From Candidatus Kaiserbacteria bacterium (GTDB taxonomy: Bacteria > Patescibacteriota > Minisyncoccia > Phycocordibacterales > UBA2100), in the NCBI GenBank assembly GCA_024654165.1, contig JANLIP010000082.1:1-5924 (forward strand): a DNA stretch of 5,924 bases, in the 5' to 3' direction. Below, piece by piece: positions 1-4,759 of the stretch (position 1 is the stretch's first letter; each line of letters begins with the position of its first letter). Under the pieces are notes generated by a model that had not been told where the DNA came from, ran no database searches, and saw only the letters and a program-made list of their open reading frames with translations. Both the position numbers and the translations under genes were made by a program.

Positions 1-2
1 CG

Positions 3-227
3 GAAGTTATCGCGGAAGCGATACAAACCGTCCTGCGCAATGAGGGCGTGGATGTTCCGTATGAAAAATTGAAAGATTTAACACGCGGACGACAAGTCAC
101 ACTCGCGGATTTCGCAAAATTCATTGACGGACTATCGGTGGACGAAAGAATAAAAAAGCAGCTCAAAGCATTAAGGCCCGAAAACTACATCGGCCTCGCG
201 GAACAGATTGCAAAAGCGAAGAGATAG
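3..227 (+). CDS. purB: Adenylosuccinate lyase, C-terminal end (partial)
   Basis: Only the last 74 residues and the TAG stop are inside the window; the gene enters from the left edge in frame 3. PurB removes fumarate from SAICAR (giving AICAR) and from adenylosuccinate (giving AMP) in the cytoplasm. The visible part matches the tail of the long, E. coli-type PurB rather than the shorter Bacillus type: a PYEKLKDLTRGR segment (about residues 20-31 of the fragment), then a DFAKFIDGL helix, then the near-terminal ENYIGLAEQI motif that corresponds to ANYIGRA in E. coli. The catalytic His and Ser loops lie upstream, outside the window, so activity cannot be judged. The stop is followed after 22 bp by a 40-bp palindrome. 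The family call is from remembered similarity and is confident. Co-transcription with the downstream arsR-like gene is possible but not shown. Confidence 0.9.
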   Translation, partial: EVIAEAIQTVLRNEGVDVPYEKLKDLTRGRQVTLADFAKFIDGLSVDERIKKQLKALRPENYIGLAEQIAKAKR

Positions 228-249
228 TATGCGCGTCAATATTCGTTTT

Positions 250-289
250 CAATCTATATGCTTATTCGCGCGAATAAGCATATAGATTG
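250..289. repeat. Perfect 40-bp palindrome upstream of arsR-like gene
   Basis: The two 20-bp halves (250-269 and 270-289) are exact reverse complements with no spacer, centred between 269 and 270. The inner half-site is tgcttattcgc. A close relative lies at 643-674 on the far side of the regulator gene. A symmetric site next to an ArsR-family gene suggests a dimeric operator, since ArsR proteins bind AT-rich inverted repeats with ATTC/GAAT-like half-sites. It could also be an RNA hairpin ending the purB transcript, but no T-tract follows it. Confidence 0.75.
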
Positions 290-311
290 CAGTGGAGAAC
301 GGCGGGGGAGT

Positions 312-319
312 GGTAATAT
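312..319 (+). promoter_or_regulatory. Possible extended -10 promoter for a leaderless arsR mRNA
   Basis: The sequence tggtaatat around 311-319 resembles an extended -10 element (TGN plus TAATAT). It ends 9 bp before the ATG at 329, so transcription would start at or within 1-3 bases of the start codon. There is no good -35 hexamer at the right spacing (agtgga at 291-296). The nearest purine-rich run (gggggag, 304-310) is 18 bp from the ATG, too far for a normal Shine-Dalgarno site. The call is pattern-based only. Confidence 0.35.
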
Positions 320-328
320 AGATACTAT

Positions 329-595
329 ATGCGGGAAGTGGAACTGGAACGGCAATTGAAGGTGCTGGCAAATCGGCGACGTCTTGCCATTCTGAATCTT
401 TTGCGAAAGCGGAAGGAGGCAAATGTGAGCGATGTTGCCGAAGCCATCAAGCTCTCATTTACATCTACATCAAAACATTTAACGATGCTTGAGCGCATGG
501 GATTTGTGGAAAAGGAACAGAAGAGCCTCAATGTGTATTATCGGATTACCTCCGCCCCGACAGATTCTTTGCGCAAAATGCTGAAACTGCTCTAA
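329..595 (+). CDS. ArsR-family winged-helix transcriptional regulator, cysteine-free
   Basis: This 88-residue protein has the usual length and layout of an ArsR/SmtB DNA-binding protein. Helices at about 3-28 (LKVLANRRRLAILNLL, the classic first motif) precede a helix-turn-helix at about 32-58 with recognition helix TSTSKHLTMLERMG, then a beta wing at about 58-73 (GFVEKEQKSLNVYYRI). Family members bind DNA as homodimers and usually repress their own promoter. There is no cysteine in the protein and no ELCVCDL-type metal site, so it is unlikely to be a thiol-based arsenic, cadmium or zinc sensor; the signal is unknown. The ATG at 329 is the only usable start, because an in-frame TAA lies at 314-316. 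No Shine-Dalgarno site is suitably placed, which fits leaderless initiation. It is flanked by two related palindromes, the obvious candidate binding sites. No plus-strand target gene follows. Confidence 0.9.
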   Translation: MREVELERQLKVLANRRRLAILNLLRKRKEANVSDVAEAIKLSFTSTSKHLTMLERMGFVEKEQKSLNVYYRITSAPTDSLRKMLKLL

Positions 596-642
596 GCCGG
601 TCGCTGGCTTGAGCATTAGTACTTTGGACTATTTGTATTTCC

Positions 643-674
643 TTATGTGCTTATTCGCGCGAATAAGCACATAA
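643..674. repeat. Perfect 32-bp palindrome downstream of arsR-like gene
   Basis: Halves 643-658 and 659-674 are exact reverse complements. Aligned with the central 32 bp of the 250-289 palindrome, 28 bases are identical. The four differences form two matched pairs (258/281 a-t against 647/670 g-c; 254/285 c-g against 643/674 t-a), so symmetry is kept. The site lies 47 bp after the arsR stop and no T-tract follows, so it is not a standard intrinsic terminator. A second operator for the same dimeric regulator, or a conserved RNA hairpin, both fit. Confidence 0.75.
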
Positions 675-725
675 CAAAACTGCAGGACTGTAAAAACGGG
701 ACCTGGGAAAAGGCGCAGGCGGGCG

Positions 726-797
726 TGAGGAGTCGCCTCAAGAAGATAAGGGAAAATTTAACGAGGAGACACCTCGCATCCGCGAGGAGTCACCTCG
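726..797. repeat. Three copies of a 15-bp GAGG-N5-CCTC hairpin repeat
   Basis: The copies are tgaggagtcgcctca (726-740), cgaggagacacctcg (762-776) and cgaggagtcacctcg (783-797). Each has 5-bp arms around a 5-base centre (agtcg, agaca, agtca). The first copy changes its outer base pair from c-g to t-a on both sides, keeping the stem. Copies 2 and 3 are 21 bp apart start to start. Two more copies lie at 1712-1746, so the family brackets the permease gene. Confidence 0.7.
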
Positions 798-842
798 TAA
801 ATTTATTGTTTGAGGCCGAGGCCTTTGCGGATGAGATACCAG

Positions 843-888
843 CCCCGACGTTCCAGGGGAAGTCGGGGTCCCGACTGTAACGTCGGGA
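843..888. terminator. GTCGGG inverted-repeat cluster, possible end of the minus-strand operon
   Basis: Four alternating half-sites occur: ccccgac (843-849), gtcgggg (862-868), tcccgac (869-875) and gtcggga (882-888). They can form two adjacent 7-bp hairpins or one longer stem (844-852 with 879-887, 9 bp). On the minus strand the first hairpin begins 5 bp after the permease TGA, the right place for a transcription end or 3' stabilising hairpin. Neither side carries a T-tract, so an intrinsic terminator is only a possibility. Confidence 0.4.
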
Positions 889-893
889 TTGAT

Positions 894-1712
894 TCATTGT
901 TTCAAACCCAATCCCTTTTTAATCAAGTACCAATTTATTCCTACAAGTATGACGATTAGCGCTATCAAGACGCCGGCGGAGATGGCGGGAGAAATGTCCG
1001 CTTGGCCGAGGAATCCGTATCGGAAGCCGTTGATGAGATAGAAAAGCGGATTCGCGTATGTGATTGCCTGCCACCAAGGAGGCAGAACGTGTACGGAATA
1101 AAATATCCCGCCGAGATAGACAAGCGGTGCCAGGACGAAAGTCGGAACTATGTTTATAGCGTCTATCGTCTTGGCGTAGACGCCGTTCACGAGTCCCGCG
1201 AGCGCGAAAACCATAGCCGTGAGGATCGCGAAGAACGATATTATCGCGATGCTCGCGACAGTGAGTTCCAAATTCGTAAAGAATACGGAAATGACAAGTA
1301 CGAAAGCGCCGACAAGAACGCCCCGAATTACTCCGCCCGTGATAAAACCGGCTATCATAAGCCATGGGGGAGTGGGAGACACCAATATCTCATCTATGGA
1401 GCGCATGAAAAATTTGGATTGGAAGAATGTGAAGGAGCTGTTCGCATATGCATTCGTGACGATGGCGAGCATAACGAGGCCGGGAACGACAAAGATGATG
1501 TAATCAACCCCCTGCATCTCTCCGATGCGGGAGCCGAGCACCGTCCCGAAAACCGAAAAATAAAGAACGGAAGTTACGACGCTCGGCAGAAAGGTCTGCC
1601 CCCAGATCCTGAACATGCGCACGACATCCTTGCGCATCATCGTGTAATAGGAAGTCCAAAGTTGGGCGGGTTTCATAGTTTTTGGTTTTGAGTTTTTAGT
1701 TTTTGGCGGCAT
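894..1712 (-). CDS. ABC-2 type transporter permease (YadH-like)
   Basis: This 272-residue integral membrane protein is the channel half of an ABC exporter. Hydrophobic segments lie at roughly 39-59, 71-89, 117-145, 150-175, 185-207 and 245-263, the six-helix ABC-2 plan. The C-terminal block with PLVYLGGIFYS, then LPPWWQAITYANPLFYLINGFRYG (about 197-233), is the recognisable ABC-2 permease signature. The partner ATPase lies 39 bp upstream in the same operon. The substrate cannot be read from sequence; drugs, lipids or polysaccharides are typical. The ATG at 1712 is preceded by a strong gaggtga ribosome site that lies inside a hairpin repeat. A second ATG at codon 13 (1676) is where similarity to the family seems to begin. 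The first 12 residues are Lys/Pro/Thr-rich and come from A-rich near-repeats, so the true start is slightly uncertain. Confidence 0.92.
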   Translation of the reverse strand: MPPKTKNSKPKTMKPAQLWTSYYTMMRKDVVRMFRIWGQTFLPSVVTSVLYFSVFGTVLGSRIGEMQGVDYIIFVVPGLVMLAIVTNAYANSSFTFFQSKFFMRSIDEILVSPTPPWLMIAGFITGGVIRGVLVGAFVLVISVFFTNLELTVASIAIISFFAILTAMVFALAGLVNGVYAKTIDAINIVPTFVLAPLVYLGGIFYSVHVLPPWWQAITYANPLFYLINGFRYGFLGQADISPAISAGVLIALIVILVGINWYLIKKGLGLKQ

Positions 1713-1746
1713 GAGGAGTCACCTCGTTCCCCGAGGAGACACTTCC
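1712..1746. repeat. Two further GAGG-N5-CCTC repeats in the ATPase-permease gap
   Basis: tgaggagtcacctcg (1712-1726) is a full copy whose edge touches the permease ATG; cgaggagacacttcc (1732-1746) keeps the left arm and centre but has a decayed right arm. The pair is spaced 20 bp start to start, close to the 21 bp at 762-797, and uses the same two centres (agtca and agaca). The 39-bp gap between the two genes consists almost entirely of these copies. Confidence 0.65.
1713..1726 (-). promoter_or_regulatory. Permease ribosome binding site within a hairpin repeat
   Basis: Read on the minus strand, cgaggtgactcctc runs straight into the ATG at 1712. It contains gaggtga, a 7-base match to the Shine-Dalgarno consensus with about 6 bases to the start. 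The same GAGG can pair with the CCTC directly beside the start codon, or with CCTCG of the upstream copy (minus-strand cctcg-gggaa-cgagg). Initiation could therefore depend on which hairpin forms. This is inference from complementarity only. Confidence 0.5.
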
Positions 1747-1751
1747 CGCAG

Positions 1752-2540
1752 TCATTTTTCTTTAGTTAACTGTAAAAAGACCTCTTCAAGCGTCGAGCCG
1801 CGGTATTTTGCCTTTGCCGACTCGTTCTTATCATGCATAGCCAGAATATCTTTCATTGCGCCGGAAGCCACTATCTCGCCCTTATTGATAATGGCCACGT
1901 GTTTGCAAAGCTGTTCCGCCTCTTCAAGATAGTGCGTCGTTAAAAGGATGGTAACGCCGGTTTGATTAAGCTCGCGCAGATAATCCCACATGCTGCGGCG
2001 CAACTCCACGTCCACTCCCGCCGTCGGTTCATCCAGTATTAGAAATTGCGGCTCGTGGATGAGGGCGCGCGCGATCATCAGGCGCCGCTTCATGCCGCCG
2101 GAGAGGCCGAATGCGATTTGATCCATTTTATCGCCGAGCCCGAGGTCCGTAAGAATCTTTTTTGCGCGCGGAAGCGCAATTTGGCGCGGTATCCCGTAAT
2201 ATCCTCCCTGATTTACGACAATATCCAGCGGCTTTTCAAACGGATTGAAATTCACCTCTTGCCCTACGAGCCCGATATAGGTCTTCGCCCTTTCATGCTC
2301 TTTGTCTATGTCGTGCTCGAATACCGATACTTTGCCGCTTGTCTTGTTCACGAGCCCCGCGACTATCCCGATTATCGTCGTTTTTCCCGCTCCGTTGGGT
2401 CCGAGAAGCGCGAAGAAATCGCCCTCGGGTACCTCTAGGGAAACCCCCTTTAACGCTTCTGTTCCGGACGCATAGGTTTTTGTCAGGCTTGCAACCTTAA
2501 GCGCGGGCGTATCCTTGCTTGTTTGCGAGTTGGTAATCAC
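1752..2540 (-). CDS. ABC transporter ATP-binding protein (ABC-2 exporter, CcmA/DrrA-like)
   Basis: This 262-residue nucleotide-binding subunit has every motif in order: Walker A GPNGAGKTT (47-55), Q-loop Gln94, signature LSGGM (146-150), Walker B LILDEPTAGVD (167-177) and switch His203. The C-terminal tail contains STLEEVFLQLT (249-259), typical of ATPases paired with ABC-2 permeases of the drug or lipid export type. It should drive export through the permease encoded 39 bp downstream, acting on the cytoplasmic face of the membrane. Translation starts at GTG 2540, 11 bp after the DUF1993 stop. On the minus strand an agaggga ribosome site sits 7 bases before the GTG, and its agagg can pair with cctct 12 bases upstream. 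An ATPase is certain; the substrate is unknown. Confidence 0.95.
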   Translation of the reverse strand: MITNSQTSKDTPALKVASLTKTYASGTEALKGVSLEVPEGDFFALLGPNGAGKTTIIGIVAGLVNKTSGKVSVFEHDIDKEHERAKTYIGLVGQEVNFNPFEKPLDIVVNQGGYYGIPRQIALPRAKKILTDLGLGDKMDQIAFGLSGGMKRRLMIARALIHEPQFLILDEPTAGVDVELRRSMWDYLRELNQTGVTILLTTHYLEEAEQLCKHVAIINKGEIVASGAMKDILAMHDKNESAKAKYRGSTLEEVFLQLTKEK

Positions 2541-2544
2541 AGAG

Positions 2545-2553
2545 TTTCCCTCT
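2545..2553 (-). promoter_or_regulatory. Ribosome binding site deciding the GTG start of the ABC ATPase
   Basis: The minus-strand sequence agagggaaa lies 5-7 bases before GTG 2540 and overlaps the DUF1993 stop codon (2552-2554). It supports the GTG start and suggests coupled translation of the two genes. The agagg part (2549-2553) is complementary to cctct at 2565-2569, forming a weak 5-bp stem with an 11-base loop. Confidence 0.5.
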
Positions 2554-3094
2554 ATAAGTTTTTAAGAGGCAGACCGCCTATATAGTCCGCCTTTCCTATC
2601 TCCACTCCATTTTTGCGCAAAATGGAATAGGCGGTAACGACGTGGAAATAAAAGTTTGGAATAAGATATTCTGTCGCATATTCAAAACCTGTGAAGTACT
2701 TTTCTTTGAAATAGGGGAGCGATATTTTGATTTCTTCTTTACCGATGATTTGCTTCGGCTCAATCGTTTTAAGGAAAGCAATTGTTTTATCAATGCGGGC
2801 TTTTAGTTCGGAAACGGTTTTCTCGTTGTCCTCGTACGCTGGTATCTCTACTTCTGCCAGCCTCGCTGCTCCGCCTTTTGCGTTATCACAAGCGACTTGC
2901 ACTTGTTTAATGAGAGAAAACTGATCAAAAACGAGCCGGTCGTTCAGAAGCGCTTCCACGTGCACGGACCCCGGCCTGCGTTCGGTGCCCTTTGTCTCGG
3001 CATGAGCATTTGCCTTGTCTAAAATCTTAGAAAGCGCACCGAGCGTTTTCATCATCGGCGGAACAGTAGTAGAATACAAATTTGTTTGCTCCAT
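2552..3094 (-). CDS. DUF1993 family protein
   Basis: This 180-residue soluble protein matches the DUF1993 pattern: an N-terminal helix with tyrosine and PMMKTLGALSKILDKA (about 7-28), a central LVFDQFSLIKQVQVACDNAKGGAARLA helix pair (54-80), and the most conserved stretch LIPNFYFHVVTAYSILRKNGVEIGK (144-168). I recall the family as belonging to the DinB-like four-helix-bundle group. That group often binds a metal through histidines; here H31, H45 and H151 are visible, but no activity can be claimed. A short Arg/Pro-containing insertion (about 38-45) appears relative to the usual family spacing. ATG 3094 has no clear ribosome site and follows a structured 139-bp gap, so this gene may have its own promoter. 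It lies only 11 bp from the ABC ATPase start, and the three genes are probably co-transcribed. Confidence 0.88.
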   Translation of the reverse strand: MEQTNLYSTTVPPMMKTLGALSKILDKANAHAETKGTERRPGSVHVEALLNDRLVFDQFSLIKQVQVACDNAKGGAARLAEVEIPAYEDNEKTVSELKARIDKTIAFLKTIEPKQIIGKEEIKISLPYFKEKYFTGFEYATEYLIPNFYFHVVTAYSILRKNGVEIGKADYIGGLPLKNL

Positions 3095-3110
3095 AGGGTT
3101 TACTCGGAGA

Positions 3111-3201
3111 GCATATCATATTTGCCGTCGCTGTCTGTGCGTGCTCGCACAGCGCTGCCTCTCGTCCCGTCGGCCTGCGAGACACGGCAAACACGATATG
3201 C
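3111..3201. repeat. Branched inverted-repeat (cruciform-like) element between the purH-like gene and DUF1993
   Basis: The outer stem pairs gcatatc (3111-3117) with gatatgc (3195-3201) and tttgccgt (3121-3128) with acggcaaa (3184-3191), with a symmetric 3-base mismatch (ata against cac). Inside lie two smaller hairpins: ctgtgcg-tgct-cgcacag (3135-3152) and tctcg (3160-3164) with cgaga (3178-3182). The result is a three-way junction filling most of the 139-bp gap. It could be an operon-internal processing site, a 5' leader structure for DUF1993, a small RNA or a dispersed repeat. I do not recognise a known RNA family. Confidence 0.55.
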
Positions 3202-3233
3202 CCCCACTCGTTTTCGTTGGGAGGGTGATGCCG

Positions 3234-3815
3234 TTATCTATCCACTCGCTTTTCCCAATAGCTCGCGGATGTCGTTACATAATCAGCAACGCGCCGTTCA
3301 GCTTCTGCCGCAAATTGAAGAACCATTTTTTCGCGCTCGGCTTCCGGCGCGCCTTTTACTAGCCACGCTTCAAGAGATTTAATTTGCGCGGGATTTGAAA
3401 GCGCGAGGCGGCGGCCTTTGGCCGCCGCGCGCAGAAGCGTCGGGCCTCCGATATCGGTTTTTCCTAAGACGCTTTCTGGCGTTGCTTGCGGATTCTGCGT
3501 TTCTTCTTCCAACGGGTAGAGATTCACATACACCAAATCAATATTTGAAATGTGAAGCCGTTCCAGCTCGGCGAAGTCTTGGGGGGTAGAGGCAAGAAGC
3601 CCCGCATAAATCTCCCGCGAGAGCGTAACCACGCGGTGCCCCAAAATCGGCGGGCCTACCGTATCGGCGACATCCTTGCACGCGACGCCGTTTTCTTTCA
3701 AGTAGCTTGTGGTGCCTGCAGAGCCGAGCAGGTTCCAGCTGTTTTTTGTCAGTATATTCGCGAGCCGCAACAACGGCTCGTCTTTCGCGTATGAGGTCAA
3801 AAGCGCGGTTTTCAC
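3234..3815 (-). CDS. purH: Stand-alone IMP cyclohydrolase domain (PurH N-terminal half, PurH2-like)
   Basis: The 193-residue product aligns with only the methylglyoxal-synthase-like IMP cyclohydrolase domain of bifunctional PurH (about 510-530 residues). That domain closes FAICAR to IMP in the last step of de novo purine synthesis. Visible motifs are GSAGTTSYLKENGV (31-44, phosphate loop), IDLVYVNLYP (92-101, with Tyr100), and TDIGGPTLLRAAAKG (120-134, with Asp121 and Lys133). These equal the Tyr, Asp and second Lys of the vertebrate active site. The usual RVKTLHP segment reads RVVTLSR (61-67), so the first active-site Lys is Val63. The protein ends where the domain normally ends, and the next gene begins 139 bp later, so the AICAR transformylase half is absent here. 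The start is GTG 3815, since an in-frame TAG lies at 3825-3827; no ribosome site is clear. It lies 21 bp after the slipin stop. A related MGS-like protein with another role is possible. Confidence 0.82.
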   Translation of the reverse strand: MKTALLTSYAKDEPLLRLANILTKNSWNLLGSAGTTSYLKENGVACKDVADTVGPPILGHRVVTLSREIYAGLLASTPQDFAELERLHISNIDLVYVNLYPLEEETQNPQATPESVLGKTDIGGPTLLRAAAKGRRLALSNPAQIKSLEAWLVKGAPEAEREKMVLQFAAEAERRVADYVTTSASYWEKRVDR

Positions 3816-3836
3816 AATCGCATTCTAGCACATCGG

Positions 3837-4598
3837 TTATTTCGTGGATGAGTCTGCTTTGAGCAGAGAAATTGCCTCTTTCACCGTTGTCATAAACTGC
3901 GCAGGGAAGATAATAGTTGAATTTTTTTCTACGGATATTTCAGCCATGGTCTGTAGGGTGCGCAATTGGAGCGCCACTGGGTGCTTGGTGATGATGTCTG
4001 CGGCCTCGCCCAATTTGACGGCGGCCTGGAACTCGCCTTGTGCGGCGACAATTTTGGCCCGGCGTTCCCTCTCAGCCTCCGCTTCTTTCGCCATCGCTCT
4101 CTGCATGTTATCGGGAAGTGCGATGTCTTTGATTTCCACCGCCGTGACCTGCGCGCCCCAGGGCTCCGTGTGCGCATCTATGACATTTTTGATTTGCTCG
4201 TTGATTTTTACCGTTTCTGACAGAAGCTGGTCAAGACTGAATTGGCCGACCACATTTCGTACCGTGGTCTGGGATATCTGATTCGTTGCTTCGTACACGT
4301 TCTCAATCGCGATGACCGCTTTTTCCGGATTTGTCACGCGATAGTAGGCAACTGCCGCTATATCAATGGAAACGTTGTCTTTGGTGATGATTTTTTGCGA
4401 TGCGATTTGCATGGTGACGGTGCGCAGGGAAACGCGCGTCATCTGCTGAAACGGCGCGAAAATCAGGCTCAACCCCGGCTCGCGCACGCCCGTGAATCTG
4501 CCGAGCAGAAACACCACTCCGCGTTCGTACTGCTTAAGAATGCGGATGCACGCAAGCAGGTAGATGAACACCGGAATCCACATGTATGTCCAATCCAT
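3837..4598 (-). CDS. Slipin, stomatin-like SPFH-domain membrane protein
   Basis: This 253-residue protein of normal slipin length is anchored by one N-terminal hydrophobic segment (about 5-20) and followed by the SPFH domain. Family landmarks are [13 protein letters not shown] (23-35), PGLSLI (41-46), [17 protein letters not shown] (72-88), and [36 protein letters not shown] (from about 154 to 189). The last block leads into the Glu/Ala/Arg-rich coiled coil used for ring-like oligomerisation. Such proteins organise membrane microdomains and often work with an NfeD-type partner; no nfeD is visible beside it. It is the first gene of the minus-strand series, with a 244-bp divergent region upstream. 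The start is ATG 4598; upstream there is only a weak purine stretch and no good Shine-Dalgarno site. Confidence 0.94.
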   Translation of the reverse strand: MDWTYMWIPVFIYLLACIRILKQYERGVVFLLGRFTGVREPGLSLIFAPFQQMTRVSLRTVTMQIASQKIITKDNVSIDIAAVAYYRVTNPEKAVIAIENVYEATNQISQTTVRNVVGQFSLDQLLSETVKINEQIKNVIDAHTEPWGAQVTAVEIKDIALPDNMQRAMAKEAEAERERRAKIVAAQGEFQAAVKLGEAADIITKHPVALQLRTLQTMAEISVEKNSTIIFPAQFMTTVKEAISLLKADSSTK

Positions 4599-4608
4599 GG
4601 GCGCATTA

Positions 4609-4752
4609 TTTCACTCTAAGAGCGGCATAGCAAGCCAGGTACCAGAAGCAGGATTCTTGAACATTAAGTTTTTAAGCTTATATTTCGGCATTAAATAGAC
4701 AGTGGATAACTTTGTGGCGCTTCATGAGCTTTTCACTCATACTCTAAGAACG
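4609..4752. repeat. Imperfect direct repeat in the divergent region (two units, 4609-4624 and 4731-4752)
   Basis: The first unit is tttcactctaagagcg. The second has the same sequence with 6 extra bases (atactc) after tttcactc and one substitution (agagcg to agaacg). One unit lies 11 bp upstream of the slipin ATG; the other lies about 90 bp upstream of the DUF378 ATG. Shared regulator sites or duplication debris would both explain this. Confidence 0.4.
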
Positions 4753-4759
4753 AGGCTAA

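Larger units (their letters stand above)
596..893. other. Non-coding interval rich in inverted repeats between arsR and the permease gene
   Basis: No convincing gene lies here. In order it holds a weak hairpin over the arsR stop (aagcc 594-598 with ggctt 606-610), the 32-bp palindrome (643-674), three GAGG...CCTC hairpins (726-740, 762-776, 783-797), and a GTCGGG inverted-repeat cluster (843-888) just past the convergent permease stop. An open frame of 77 codons from GTG 647 starts inside the palindrome and reads through all the repeats; its product resembles nothing I recognise and I do not call it a gene. Confidence 0.6.

Noticed and set aside
250..674. Insertion sequence ends formed by the two palindromes
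   Set aside because: Each copy is itself a full palindrome, no transposase lies between them, and no target-site duplication is evident. The operator or REP explanation is simpler, though a small non-autonomous unit is not fully excluded.
647..880. 77-codon plus-strand open frame starting at GTG 647
   Set aside because: It begins inside the 32-bp palindrome, reads through three hairpin repeats and the GTCGGG cluster, has no ribosome site and resembles no family I know. The stretch looks non-coding.
1002..1691. Long plus-strand open frame opposite the permease gene (229 codons)
   Set aside because: Its product is highly charged and low in recognisable motifs, while the minus strand encodes a clear ABC-2 permease. 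It is a shadow of that gene.
726..1746. CRISPR-like array from the GAGG...CCTC repeats
   Set aside because: There are only five 15-bp units, unevenly spaced in two groups nearly 1 kb apart, without spacers of constant size and without cas genes.
3095..3233. Missing AICAR transformylase half of PurH lost through a frameshift
   Set aside because: Only 139 bp separate the stop from the DUF1993 gene, filled mainly by an inverted-repeat structure. There is no room for, or trace of, the roughly 320-residue second domain.
3538..3831. Minus-strand 97-codon open frame overlapping the purH-like start
   Set aside because: It lies in another frame of the same strand over the cyclohydrolase domain and the intergenic gap, with an Arg/Cys-rich product typical of an out-of-frame shadow.
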